Shown: positions 15,669-23,530, counted from the first letter of the stretch. The stretch: DNA of 24,244 bases from an uncultured Gallionellaceae bacterium (GCA_937873435.1 CALMWM010000063.1:1-24244), one strand, 5' to 3'. Made by a program: numbers and translations. The notes: generated by a model from the letters alone, not told the origin.

Positions 15669-16247
15669 CTATTTGATCAAACCGGAAAAGCCCATGTAGG
15701 CGAGGCTCAACAGCCCCGCCGTCACCATGGCGATCGGCGCCCCCTTGAACGGCTGCGGCACTGCGGCGCCGTCGAGACGCTCGCGCATCGCGGCAAACAA
15801 GGTCAGCACCAGCGCGAAGCCCAGCGCCCCGCCCAAGCCGTATAGCAGCGACTCGACGAAATTGTGATTCTCCTGCACGTTGAGCAACGGCACGCCGAGC
15901 ACCGCGCAGTTGGTGGTGATCAGCGGCAGATAGATGCCCAGCGACTGGTAAAGCCCCGGACTGGACTTGCGGATGAACATCTCGGTGAACTGTACGATGG
16001 AGGCGATCACCACGATGAAAGACAGAGTGCGCAGATAGGCAAGGTCGTTCGGCACCAGCAGGTAGACATCCACCGCGTAGCTCAAGCCGGAAGCCAGCGT
16101 CAACACGAACGCCGTTGCCGCACTCATGCCGACCGCGGCGTCGAGCTTCTTGGATACGCCCATGAAAGGGCACAGGCCGAGCACCTTGACCAGCACGATG
16201 TTGTTGACCAAAACCGTGGCGAGCAGAATCAGCAGAAAATGTTCCAT
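15669..16247 (-). CDS. rnfA: Rnf electron transport complex subunit A
   Basis: The first gene of rnfABCDGE; 192 residues with about six membrane helices. Family motifs are LVNNIVLVKVLGLCPFMGVSKK (about 13-34), FIRKSSPGLYQSLGIYLPLITTNCAVLG and MRERLDG. Cysteines in LGLCPFMG and TTNCAVLG are the counterparts of those in RnfE and bind the intramembrane FeS centre. A good ribosome site (AAAGGA) precedes the ATG by about five bases. A palindrome lies 71 bases upstream. Confidence 0.95.
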   Translation of the reverse strand: MEHFLLILLATVLVNNIVLVKVLGLCPFMGVSKKLDAAVGMSAATAFVLTLASGLSYAVDVYLLVPNDLAYLRTLSFIVVIASIVQFTEMFIRKSSPGLYQSLGIYLPLITTNCAVLGVPLLNVQENHNFVESLLYGLGGALGFALVLTLFAAMRERLDGAAVPQPFKGAPIAMVTAGLLSLAYMGFSGLIK

Positions 16248-16317
16248 TTATCCTTTGCCAAAACGAAATTCTCAGCGTTACATTGTCAGGCAAAAGAGGC
16301 ATCGCCGCAACATCAAT

Positions 16318-16336
16318 CTTATAGCCCAGCTATAAG
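16318..16336. promoter_or_regulatory. Perfect palindrome upstream of rnfA
   Basis: CTTATAGC-CCA-GCTATAAG: eight-base arms with a three-base centre, in the 156-bp gap between the ald stop and the rnfA start. No T-tract follows in the minus direction, so an operator or a promoter element (TATAAG as a -10) fits better than a terminator. No convincing -35 was found. Confidence 0.4.
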
Positions 16337-16385
16337 ACACCGCCACAACAATACACAATAATTACTTGCACTTAGCCGAACATCT

Positions 16386-16403
16386 CAGCAAAAAAAACAT
16401 TGC
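16386..16403 (-). terminator. Weak candidate terminator after ald
   Basis: On the minus strand a run of eight T lies a few bases after the ald stop. It is preceded by a small AAAGC-CCT-GCTTT hairpin that overlaps the end of the gene. The stem is short, so termination would be partial at best, and read-through into rnf is possible. Confidence 0.3.
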
Positions 16404-17516
16404 TCAAAGCAGGGCTTTTTGCGGCTCGCAATAGGTATAACCCAAGTCTTCCGCGACACGCGGGTGCGTCACCTCTCCGAGACACAGATTGAGTCCGTCG
16501 CGCAATCCGGGATTGTCGGTGAGTGCCTGACGCCAACCGGAACCGGCTAACTGCACGGCATAAGGCAAGGTGGCATTGGTCAGCGCGTGGGTCGAAGTGC
16601 GCGCGCAGGCAGCCGGCATGTTGGTCACGCAATAATGCACCACGCCTTCCTCGACGTAGGTCGGCTGGCTATGGGTGGTAGGACGCGAGGTTTCCGCGCA
16701 GCCGCCCTGGTCTATCGCCACGTCCACCAGCACCGCGCCCGGAGTCATGGATTGAACCATCTTGCGCGACAGCAGCCGCGGCGCGCGCTTGCCGGGGATC
16801 AGCACCGACCCCACCACCAGATCCGCGCCGCTTACCAGTTCCTCTATCGCCTGCATCTCCGAGTAAAGGGTTTTCAGGCGCGGCCCGAAGACGTCGTCGA
16901 GATAACGCAGGCGGTTCAAATTGATGTCCAGGATGGTCACGTCGGCGCCGGCGCCCAGCGCCATCCGGGCCGCTTGGGTACCCACCGTGCCGGCGCCCAG
17001 CACCACCACGCGAGCCGGCGCCACGCCGGCCACGCCGCCCAGCAGTACACCGTTGCCGCCGTTGGCCAGTTGCAGCGCGGTCGCACCGGCCTGGATGGCG
17101 ATGCGCCCCGCCACTTCCGACATCGGCGTCAACAACGGCAAACCGCCCTGCGCATCGGTCACCGTCTCGTAGGCGATGGCGACGATCCGCCGTTCCAGCA
17201 GACGCGCCGTCAGATCCGGCGCGGACGCCAGGTGAAAATAAGTGAACAGCACTTGTCCCGAGTGCAACAGCGGCAACTCCGCCGCCTGCGGCTCCTTGAC
17301 CTTGACCACCAGCGGGCAAGCGTAAACTTCGGCGGCGCTAGCGGCGATGCGCGCTCCTGCCGCAACATAGTGCTCATCGGAAAAGCCGATCCGCTGGCCC
17401 GCCCCGCTTTGTACCAGCACCTCGTGCCCAGCCGCCGTCAGCGCCCGCGCGCCGCCCGGCGTCACCCCGACACGATATTCGTGATCCTTGATCTCCTTGG
17501 GAACACCGATCAGCAT
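16404..17516 (-). CDS. ald: Alanine dehydrogenase (NAD-dependent)
   Basis: Ald converts L-alanine and NAD to pyruvate, ammonia and NADH, and the reverse. The 370-residue protein has normal length. It has MLIGVPKEIKDHEYRVGVTP at the start (Arg15), VKVKEP with Lys74, FTYFHLA with His95, the Rossmann GAGTVG (174-179), Asp197 in ILDIN for the NAD ribose, and VDVAIDQGG with catalytic Asp269. These match the known residues of bacterial Ald. It starts four bases after the pyrD stop, so the two are one transcript. Transhydrogenase PntA is related but lacks this arrangement. Confidence 0.93.
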   Translation of the reverse strand: MLIGVPKEIKDHEYRVGVTPGGARALTAAGHEVLVQSGAGQRIGFSDEHYVAAGARIAASAAEVYACPLVVKVKEPQAAELPLLHSGQVLFTYFHLASAPDLTARLLERRIVAIAYETVTDAQGGLPLLTPMSEVAGRIAIQAGATALQLANGGNGVLLGGVAGVAPARVVVLGAGTVGTQAARMALGAGADVTILDINLNRLRYLDDVFGPRLKTLYSEMQAIEELVSGADLVVGSVLIPGKRAPRLLSRKMVQSMTPGAVLVDVAIDQGGCAETSRPTTHSQPTYVEEGVVHYCVTNMPAACARTSTHALTNATLPYAVQLAGSGWRQALTDNPGLRDGLNLCLGEVTHPRVAEDLGYTYCEPQKALL

Positions 17517-17520
17517 GGGG

Positions 17521-18534
17521 TTATCCGATTTCCCGGCAAATTTCCCGGATCAGGCCGGGGCCGCGATAGATCAGTCCGCTGTAGATTTGCACCAGATCGG
17601 CGCCGGCAGCCAGCTTCTCTTCGGCATCCAGCGCACTCATGATGCCGCCCACCCCGATAATCGGTATTTTTCCTTCCAGCGCCATGCTCAGCTGCTTGAC
17701 CACCAGGCTGGACTTGGATCGAACCGGCGTACCGCTCAGGCCGCCGGTTTCCTCGCCATGCTCCAGCCCCTCGACACCCTTGCGCGCCAGGGTAGTGTTG
17801 GTGGCGATCACGCCATCGATTTCATACTGCAACAGCAAATCGGCAATCGCGATGATCTGCTCGGTATCCAGGTCGGGGGCAATTTTCAGCGCCAGCGGCA
17901 CATATTTGCCGTGCTGCTGCGCCAGTTTGAGCTGTTCTTCCTTGAGCTGGCCGAGCAGCTTGCCGAGTTCGTCAGATTGCTGGAGCTGACGCAGGTTCTT
18001 GGTGTTGGGCGAAGATATATTCACCGTCACGTAGCTGGCATGGGTGTAGACCTTGCGCAGCCCGATCAGGTAATCCTCCGCAGCCTGTTCGATCGGGGTA
18101 TCGAAATTCTTGCCGATATTGATCCCGAGAATGCCGCGATACTCCGCCCGGCGGACATTTTCCAGCAGGTTGTCGACCCCCAGGTTGTTGAACCCCATGC
18201 GATTGATGATGGCGTTCGCCTGCGGCAGGCGGAACAGGCGCGGCTTGGGATTACCCGGCTGCGGGCGTGGCGTGACCGTGCCGATTTCGATGAAACCAAA
18301 GCCCAGCGCAGCGAGCGCGGCTATGCAGGCGCCGTCCTTGTCCAGCCCGGCGGCCAGCCCGACCGGATTGGGAAAGGTCAGCCCCATCACGGTACGCGGC
18401 TTGGTAGCGGGCACACTGCCCAGCAAACCGAGCAACCCGGTCTTGCGCAGCAGGTTCAAGCCATCCAGCGTCAGGTTGTGGGCGGTTTCCGGGTCAAGAC
18501 GAAACAATAGGGGGCGAATCAGAGAATAGAGCAT
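17521..18534 (-). CDS. pyrD: Dihydroorotate dehydrogenase (quinone), class 2
   Basis: PyrD oxidises dihydroorotate to orotate in pyrimidine synthesis and reduces quinone; it sits on the inner face of the membrane. The 337-residue protein has the class 2 N-terminal membrane-associating segment (MLYSLIRPLLFRLDPETAH). It also has NPVGLAAGLDKDG (56-68) for FMN, NRMGFNN (111-117), the active-site loop VNISSPNT with catalytic base Ser175, NTT (about 250), and the phosphate-binding IIGVGGI. Length and Ser175 numbering agree with the E. coli enzyme (336). The gene opens a pair with ald. Confidence 0.96.
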   Translation of the reverse strand: MLYSLIRPLLFRLDPETAHNLTLDGLNLLRKTGLLGLLGSVPATKPRTVMGLTFPNPVGLAAGLDKDGACIAALAALGFGFIEIGTVTPRPQPGNPKPRLFRLPQANAIINRMGFNNLGVDNLLENVRRAEYRGILGINIGKNFDTPIEQAAEDYLIGLRKVYTHASYVTVNISSPNTKNLRQLQQSDELGKLLGQLKEEQLKLAQQHGKYVPLALKIAPDLDTEQIIAIADLLLQYEIDGVIATNTTLARKGVEGLEHGEETGGLSGTPVRSKSSLVVKQLSMALEGKIPIIGVGGIMSALDAEEKLAAGADLVQIYSGLIYRGPGLIREICREIG

Positions 18535-18620
18535 GGTAAGAATTTGGTTGTTCTTGGATCAGGTGCGAAGCGCATTCCACAACTCAACACTAAACACTCA
18601 TAACTAAAAACTGCTTTCAT

Positions 18621-19547
18621 TTAGGCTAGGGTGTGAGGATGCTCGATCATCTGCTGGTAGATCATGCTTTGCAGAATCACGCTGTCGTTGGGTTGTAGAT
18701 TGACGAATTCGAGTCCGTGATGAATCAACGCGGTGCCGCTGCTATCCACCACTTCATCGGTGAACACCGCGCGCACCGCGGCGTTCACGGTGAGATAGGC
18801 ATCGATATTGTGCAGGTTGACGCGAAACGACACCTTGAGGGTATCCCCTTTTTCCGCCAGGTTGCGCCGCGCATCGAGCAAAGCGCCGTTGGCGCTGAGA
18901 TTGGAAATCATCCCCGAGGCGCTATCCGTCCCCTGCGCGCCTGCATTCACCGAGGCGATAATCTTGGTTCTGACACGCGGTGCCTTGCGGATCACCATCC
19001 CCTGCACTTCGGCCGGAAAGGAAAGATGCAGGTAGTCGAACGGCAACTTGCAGACTTTTTCTATCGTACTGGCGAAGCCGAAAGCATTCTGGCTGGAAAA
19101 TATCCGTACCACCAGTTTCTCGCCTTCGATCAACTGCAAACGCAGGCCATGGGTAGTCATCGGTGCGGTCACCAGCAAGCTGACGTTGTTGACGTAGCCG
19201 ATCAGTTTAACCAGGAAGCGTTCCGGCGAAAGCTGGGCGGGCGGCTGGATTTGCAGGCGGTCGCCGACTTTCAGATTCATCGCGTCGAACTTGAAGCTGG
19301 TCTGCTGGCCCGATTTGCTGGTGTCCGCCTTGGTGATAACCTCGGCGGTCAGCTCTTCGGCGCCGTCGCCGCCGGCATCCCAAGTCAGCTCGCGGCAAGG
19401 ATGATTGTCGAGCAATAACAGCAACTGCTCTTCGTTCTGGATCACATCGCCCGCCGCCGCCATGCGGTTGCGCTGCGGGTCGAACACCGCCCACGGCAAC
19501 GGTTTGCCGATTTCCAGTTCTTCCTTGTCGATCGGTATCAGGCTCAT
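18621..19547 (-). CDS. YcgR-like PilZ-domain c-di-GMP receptor (flagellar brake type)
   Basis: A 308-residue soluble protein with a split-barrel N-terminal domain of YcgR type (about 85-180; LKVGDRLQIQPP, then VRIFSS..FGFAST) and a C-terminal PilZ domain. The c-di-GMP motif RKAPRVR supplies Arg187 and Arg191 (RxxxR), and NLSANG (216-221) is the (D/N)xSxxG element. So binding is expected. By analogy with YcgR it may slow or steer the flagellar motor, but regulation of polysaccharide is also possible. It lies 16 bases after a phosphomannomutase gene on the same strand, so the two are likely co-transcribed. The first 80 residues are less recognisable. Confidence 0.82.
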   Translation of the reverse strand: MSLIPIDKEELEIGKPLPWAVFDPQRNRMAAAGDVIQNEEQLLLLLDNHPCRELTWDAGGDGAEELTAEVITKADTSKSGQQTSFKFDAMNLKVGDRLQIQPPAQLSPERFLVKLIGYVNNVSLLVTAPMTTHGLRLQLIEGEKLVVRIFSSQNAFGFASTIEKVCKLPFDYLHLSFPAEVQGMVIRKAPRVRTKIIASVNAGAQGTDSASGMISNLSANGALLDARRNLAEKGDTLKVSFRVNLHNIDAYLTVNAAVRAVFTDEVVDSSGTALIHHGLEFVNLQPNDSVILQSMIYQQMIEHPHTLA

Positions 19548-19563
19548 CGCGTATATGTCCGAA

Positions 19564-20940
19564 TCAGAAAGGGAGCTCCGCGTCAGGCGCGGCGGCCAGG
19601 ATTACCTTGCGGAAATCGTCCTGGATGCGCTGTAGCGCCGCGGCGCTGTCCGCCTCGAAGCGCAGCACGATCACCGGCGTGGTATTGGACGGGCGCGCCA
19701 GGCCAAAGCCGTCGGCATATTCGACGCGCAGGCCGTCGAGGGTAATGATCTCCTGTGCGCCGGGGAACTTGGCATCCCGTTTCAGCGTGTCGATCACCGC
19801 GTAGTTCTCGCCTTCCTTCAGCTTGATCTGCAATTCCGGGGTGTTCACCGAATCAGGCAAGCCATGCAGGGTGGCGTCGATATCCGCCTGGCGGCTGAGG
19901 AATTCGAGCAGGCGCGCGCCGGCGTACAAGCCGTCGTCGAAGCCGAACCAGCGTTCCTTGAAGAATACGTGGCCGCTCATTTCGCCGGCCAGCAACGCGC
20001 CGGTTTCCTTCATCTTGGCCTTGATGAAGGAATGCCCGGTGCGGCACAGCACCGGTACCCCGCCGTGGTTTCTGATCCACGGGGCGAGGTTGCGGGTCGA
20101 TTTCACATCGTAAATCACCTGCGCGCCGGGGTTACGGCTCAGCACGTCCTGCGCGAACAGCATCAACTGGCGGTCAGGGTAAATGATGCGCCCGTCCTTG
20201 GTCACCACCCCCAAACGGTCGCCATCGCCGTCGAAAGCCAGGCCGATTTCGGCAGTGCCGCTTTTCACCGCGGCGATCAAGTCTTGCAGGTTTTCCGGCA
20301 CCGACGGGTCGGGATGGTGGTTGGGGAAATGGCCGTCCACTTCGCAGAACAGCTCCTGCACCTCGCAGCCCATGGCGCGGAACAGCTTGGGCGCAAACGC
20401 GCCGGGGACGCCGTTGCCGCAATCGACGGCGATTTTCATCGGGCGCGCCAGCTTGACGTCGGAGACAATGCGCTGGATGTATTCGTCGGCAATATCATGC
20501 GTGCGATAGCTGCCGCTGCCGTTGACCAGATTGCCGTTTTCCAGGCGCGCGCGCAGCCCCTGGATCGCCTCGCCCGCCAGGGTTTCGCCGCCCAGCACCA
20601 TTTTCAGGCCGTTGTAGTCGGGCGGGTTATGGCTGCCGGTGACCATCACCGCCGAATGGGTGTCGAGCTGGTAGGCGCCGAAATAGGTCATCGGCGTTGC
20701 CACCAGCCCCAGGTCGATCACGTCGATGCCGCTTTTCTGGATGCCGCGCGCCAGCGCTGCCGCCAGATCCGGCCCGGACAGGCGTCCGTCGCGCCCGATC
20801 ACGATGGCGCGTTGCTTACGTGCCACGGCTTCCGAACCGATGGCATGGGCGATGGCCTCGACCCCCTCGGTGGTCAGGGTTTTCCCGACGACGCCGCGAA
20901 TATCGTAGGCCTTGAAGATTTCCTTGGGTAGATTTGTCAT
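19564..20940 (-). CDS. algC: Phosphomannomutase/phosphoglucomutase (AlgC/ManB type)
   Basis: It interconverts hexose 6-phosphate and 1-phosphate, feeding GDP-mannose, UDP-glucose and hence LPS and exopolysaccharide. The 458-residue protein has all four domains of the alpha-D-phosphohexomutase family. KAYDIRG (10-16) opens it, the phosphoserine loop TGSHNPPDYNG has Ser103, the metal loop DGDGDR is at 237-242, the sugar-binding loop GEMSGH is at 319-324 and the phosphate-binding loop RPSNTTP is at 416-422. GEMSGH is shared with P. aeruginosa PMM/PGM. A PilZ protein gene follows directly, suggesting c-di-GMP-linked surface polysaccharide control (inference). Confidence 0.93.
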   Translation of the reverse strand: MTNLPKEIFKAYDIRGVVGKTLTTEGVEAIAHAIGSEAVARKQRAIVIGRDGRLSGPDLAAALARGIQKSGIDVIDLGLVATPMTYFGAYQLDTHSAVMVTGSHNPPDYNGLKMVLGGETLAGEAIQGLRARLENGNLVNGSGSYRTHDIADEYIQRIVSDVKLARPMKIAVDCGNGVPGAFAPKLFRAMGCEVQELFCEVDGHFPNHHPDPSVPENLQDLIAAVKSGTAEIGLAFDGDGDRLGVVTKDGRIIYPDRQLMLFAQDVLSRNPGAQVIYDVKSTRNLAPWIRNHGGVPVLCRTGHSFIKAKMKETGALLAGEMSGHVFFKERWFGFDDGLYAGARLLEFLSRQADIDATLHGLPDSVNTPELQIKLKEGENYAVIDTLKRDAKFPGAQEIITLDGLRVEYADGFGLARPSNTTPVIVLRFEADSAAALQRIQDDFRKVILAAAPDAELPF

Positions 20941-20964
20941 GAGGTTTCTTGTTAAGAATTAAAT

Positions 20965-21085
20965 CTGGAAACGGCAGTGGATGGGATGACCGGCGTTCCC
21001 CGAACAGGAGAACCTGTCATGCGCAAACCAGCATATTGAGGCATTGTGTCAAACATCCATGGAAGCGGTCAATGGCCGTTTCCAG
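20965..21085. repeat. 121-bp segment bounded by an 11-bp inverted repeat
   Basis: CTGGAAACGGC at 20965-20975 is repeated exactly in inverse orientation at 21075-21085 (GCCGTTTCCAG). No longer match and no clear target-site duplication was seen. It may be a degraded small mobile element or a long-loop structure. Confidence 0.4.
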
Positions 21086-21198
21086 GTAAAGCCCAGATTG
21101 TCCGTTGAGTGCGTAAAAGGATGGCGAGGCAGATATGACTGCTGACTCGGTGCCACAGTTATTCCCTGGACGACCGGCAAGAAGGGAAAACGACCACA

Positions 21199-21226
21199 AG
21201 CCTGTGCGCCAGCGCGCGCACAGGCT
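21199..21226 (-). terminator. Hairpin terminator after the second chemoreceptor gene
   Basis: AGCCTGTGCG pairs perfectly with CGCACAGGCT (ten base pairs, eight-base loop), starting about 28 bases after the chemoreceptor stop in the minus direction. A moderately T-rich stretch (TTGTGGTCGTTTT) follows. It is probably a terminator, though the tract is imperfect. Confidence 0.65.
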
Positions 21227-21254
21227 CGCAGAGCCGTTTAGGGGGCAATCCGGG

Positions 21255-22874
21255 TCAAACTTTGAATTGCCCGACCAGCCGCTGCAAATCCATCGCAATC
21301 CGCGAGACATCCTCGGCACCGGCGCCCATTTGCTGGATATTTACCGAATTTTCCTGGGACATCGCGGATATTTCCTCCATGTTGCGCGTGACCGCGCCGG
21401 TTGCCGAACTCTGCTGGCTGGTGCTGCTGACGATGCGGCCCACCCGTTCCTCGACCTGTCCGGCCGCCACCACGATCTGCTGCAACGATTCGCCGGCCTG
21501 GCGATTGTAGGCGGCCCCTTCTTCCACTTCCTGCTTGACCCCGCCCATGGATTGCACCGCCGCGACGGTTTCGCTGCGGATGCGGTCGATTACCCCGGAA
21601 ATTTCGCGGGTACTGGAGGTGGTCCGTTCCGCCAGTTTGCGCACCTCGTCCGCCACCACTGCGAACCCTCGCCCCTGCTCGCCGGCTCGGGCGGCTTCGA
21701 TGGCTGCGTTGAGCGCCAGCAGATTGGTCTGGTCGGCGATTTCCTTGATCACCGTGGTAATCTCGCCGATTTTCTGGATCGAATCGTTCAAGGCCGATAC
21801 CAGTTCGGCGGAGGTGTTGGTCGAAGCCACGATCCGCTGGGAGATTTCCATGCTCTTGCCCATATTGGCATTGCTGTCGGTAGCGCAAGTGCGGTTTTGC
21901 TCGACTGCGACGGCAGCATCCCTGGCGGCATTGGCAATCTCGCCGATCGCCGCCGACATTTCCTCCATCGCGCTGGTGACCTGACCGATCCGCTCGTTGC
22001 GCCCGCTGCCACGCGTCATCACCATATCCACGTTCTGCGAAAAGCCGGCAGAAGCCGTCGCGGCCAGATCCGCCATGTTTTTGACGCCGCCGATGATGTC
22101 GCGCAATTGCGCCAAGGCATTTTCCAGCGAAACCGCCATTTCCCCCAGTTCGTCCTTACGTTTGATTTGCATCGGAAAACTCAGGTCGCCCTGGGCGAGC
22201 CGGGCCAACGCCTCCTTCAACGCCACGACGCCGCGATGGATATCCGCCGAAAGCACGCCGATGCCGGCCAGCATCACCAGGATGCTCGCGACGAACACGC
22301 CCAGGCCGAGAAAGATCAGCTGCTTGCCGTTGGCGCGGCTTTCCTCGTAAGCCGCCTTGACCGAAGCCTGTTGCACCGTCACCAGTTGCGCCACCGGTTT
22401 CAGCAAGCCGGACTGGATGACCGGCCATTCGTCTTCCAGCATGGATGCAATGGTTTTTTTATCCTCGCTGCTATAGGCGGCTTCGAGCTTGTCCAGGAAA
22501 GCGGGGAACAGCCCCAGTTGCTTGTCGATTTTTTCGATCTGATCGAAGGATTCTTTGGTGAAAGTGTTCTGGCGGGTCTTTTCCTTGAACAACGCCCATT
22601 GCGCGGGAATGTTGGCGCGCGCCTCCCTGGCATGAATTTTCGAACCGGTTGCCGGCATCTGGTCGAGCAACACCCCGGCCATTCTGAAACGGATTTCCTT
22701 GAGGTTGCGGTCGATGTCCTGCAAGGCGGAAACCGGCTCCACCTGATGCTCGTAAACATTGGCGAGCGCTTCTGTCCCCTGGTTGACGCTGTAGATATTG
22801 ACGGCGACGAGGATGAGCGAAATCAGCCCGGCGAATACCCCGCCCAGCAACATTTTGGCCCTGATGCTATTCAT
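21255..22874 (-). CDS. Methyl-accepting chemotaxis protein with periplasmic four-helix sensor
   Basis: A transmembrane chemoreceptor of 539 residues. TM1 is at about 8-30 and TM2 at about 185-208. The roughly 155-residue periplasmic part between them looks like a 4HB_MCP-type helical bundle (EPVSALQDIDRNLKEIRFRMAGVL). HAMP follows (about 209-262), then the signalling hairpin with DQTNLLALNAAIEAARAGEQ and GRGFAVVADEVRKLAERT. There is no C-terminal methyltransferase-binding pentapeptide (it ends GQFKV). The ligand is unknown. The signalling tip is the same in protein as that of the Aer-like receptor at 9451-11058, but the DNA differs at many codons, so the two are old paralogues. Confidence 0.92.
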   Translation of the reverse strand: MNSIRAKMLLGGVFAGLISLILVAVNIYSVNQGTEALANVYEHQVEPVSALQDIDRNLKEIRFRMAGVLLDQMPATGSKIHAREARANIPAQWALFKEKTRQNTFTKESFDQIEKIDKQLGLFPAFLDKLEAAYSSEDKKTIASMLEDEWPVIQSGLLKPVAQLVTVQQASVKAAYEESRANGKQLIFLGLGVFVASILVMLAGIGVLSADIHRGVVALKEALARLAQGDLSFPMQIKRKDELGEMAVSLENALAQLRDIIGGVKNMADLAATASAGFSQNVDMVMTRGSGRNERIGQVTSAMEEMSAAIGEIANAARDAAVAVEQNRTCATDSNANMGKSMEISQRIVASTNTSAELVSALNDSIQKIGEITTVIKEIADQTNLLALNAAIEAARAGEQGRGFAVVADEVRKLAERTTSSTREISGVIDRIRSETVAAVQSMGGVKQEVEEGAAYNRQAGESLQQIVVAAGQVEERVGRIVSSTSQQSSATGAVTRNMEEISAMSQENSVNIQQMGAGAEDVSRIAMDLQRLVGQFKV

Positions 22875-22919
22875 TGAAACGACTCCCTGATTCGCTTGCG
22901 GCTATTGGATCTTTTTTTC

Positions 22920-22943
22920 GGCAGGCGGCAAGCGCCGCCCGCC
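22920..22943. repeat. GC-rich hairpin between the rhodanese and chemoreceptor genes
   Basis: GGCAGGCGGC and GCCGCCCGCC pair with one mismatch around a four-base loop. In the minus (gene) direction it is followed by A, not T, so it is not a standard terminator for the rhodanese gene. It may act as a 3' stability element or attenuator. Confidence 0.45.
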
Positions 22944-22961
22944 TTGTTGCGTACAACCCGC

Positions 22962-23420
22962 TTATTCGACCGGCAAGCCCTTGGCCTTCCATTCCGGGAA
23001 ACCGCCGCGGAACCAGTAAACCTTCTTGTGGCCGTCCTTGATCGCCGCTACAGCGCCCTTGTAGCTCTTCCAGCATTCCGCACCGTTGCATTGGGTGATG
23101 ATCGCCGCATTCTTGTCGGCAGGCAGCTTGGCGACATCGAAGCTATCCTGGCTGGCGTCGAAATCGGCGGCCTTGGCGCTCTTTTCCTTGTATGGCACGT
23201 TAATCGCGCCCTTGATATGCGCCTCGGCATATTCATTGGCGACGCGCGTATCGATCATCTTGGCGCCGCCGTCCATCAACGCCTTGGCCTTGGCCGCATC
23301 GACAACTTCGGCGCCTTTCAGGCTGGCCGGGGTTTCATTGGCAAAAGCCGGGGCAGCAGCCACCAGCGCGCAGGACGCAACAGCGAAGAACACGCCACGG
23401 GTATAAGCGGAAAATTTCAT
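22962..23420 (-). CDS. Periplasmic single-domain rhodanese-like sulfurtransferase
   Basis: A 152-residue exported protein. The signal peptide MKFSAYTRGV..CALVAAAPAFA is probably cut after Ala27. The rhodanese fold shows MIDTRVANEYAEAHIKGAINVPY (55-77) and an active-site loop TQCNGAECWKSY with Cys111 and Cys116 (a CxxGxxCxxS pattern), then WFRGGFPEWKAKGLPVE. Cys111 would carry the persulfide. The ATG at 23420 was chosen because it starts the signal peptide and has GGAG upstream; the frame is open further upstream but reads across the hemN promoter. It diverges from hemN. A role in periplasmic sulfur transfer would fit the SQR gene 18 kb away, but the link is inferred. Confidence 0.88.
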   Translation of the reverse strand: MKFSAYTRGVFFAVASCALVAAAPAFANETPASLKGAEVVDAAKAKALMDGGAKMIDTRVANEYAEAHIKGAINVPYKEKSAKAADFDASQDSFDVAKLPADKNAAIITQCNGAECWKSYKGAVAAIKDGHKKVYWFRGGFPEWKAKGLPVE

Positions 23421-23498
23421 TGTTTTAAGTCTCCATGTTGTTGACAATGCCAGACCCAGTCCAGGTCCCAGCCGAAGGTTACACCGCCAGTAGGGTCT

Positions 23499-23530
23499 TA
23501 TCAAGATTCCGCCGCCGGACGCGCTATAAT
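23499..23530 (+). promoter_or_regulatory. Candidate hemN promoter with an FNR-like half-site
   Basis: TATAAT at 23525-23530 is a perfect -10 box, 33 bases before the hemN ATG. ATCAA at 23500-23504 is a perfect right half of an FNR/ANR site (TTGAT-N4-ATCAA), but the left half (TAGGG) is poor. Its centre falls near -40 of the likely start, the class II activator position. On the other strand TTGATA, 17 bases, TAACCT could serve the rhodanese gene. Confidence 0.35.

Larger units (their letters stand above)
20941..21254. other. 314-bp intergenic region between the second chemoreceptor and the mutase gene
   Basis: No convincing gene is seen. The part next to 20940 should hold the mutase promoter, but I could not pick one. 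It holds an 11-base inverted repeat (20965-20975 and 21075-21085) that bounds a 121-bp segment, and a strong hairpin at 21199-21226. An open frame on the minus strand (21017-21319) overlaps the chemoreceptor end and resembles nothing I know. Confidence 0.6.

Noticed and set aside
17488..18510. 340-codon plus-strand open frame opposite pyrD
   Set aside because: It mirrors a well-supported pyrD gene on the minus strand; GC-rich DNA keeps the opposite frame open.
21017..21319. Minus-strand 100-codon open frame in the gap after the second chemoreceptor
   Set aside because: It overlaps the chemoreceptor end, has no ribosome site or known motif and is crossed by the terminator-like hairpin.
9800..21750. 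Repeat between the two chemoreceptor genes
   Set aside because: Their signalling tips are near identical in protein but differ at many third codon positions, so it is family conservation, not a recent duplication.
21135..22877. 580-codon plus-strand open frame opposite the chemoreceptor
   Set aside because: It is antisense to a clear MCP gene, with His/Arg/Gly-rich composition from reversed codons and no family motifs.
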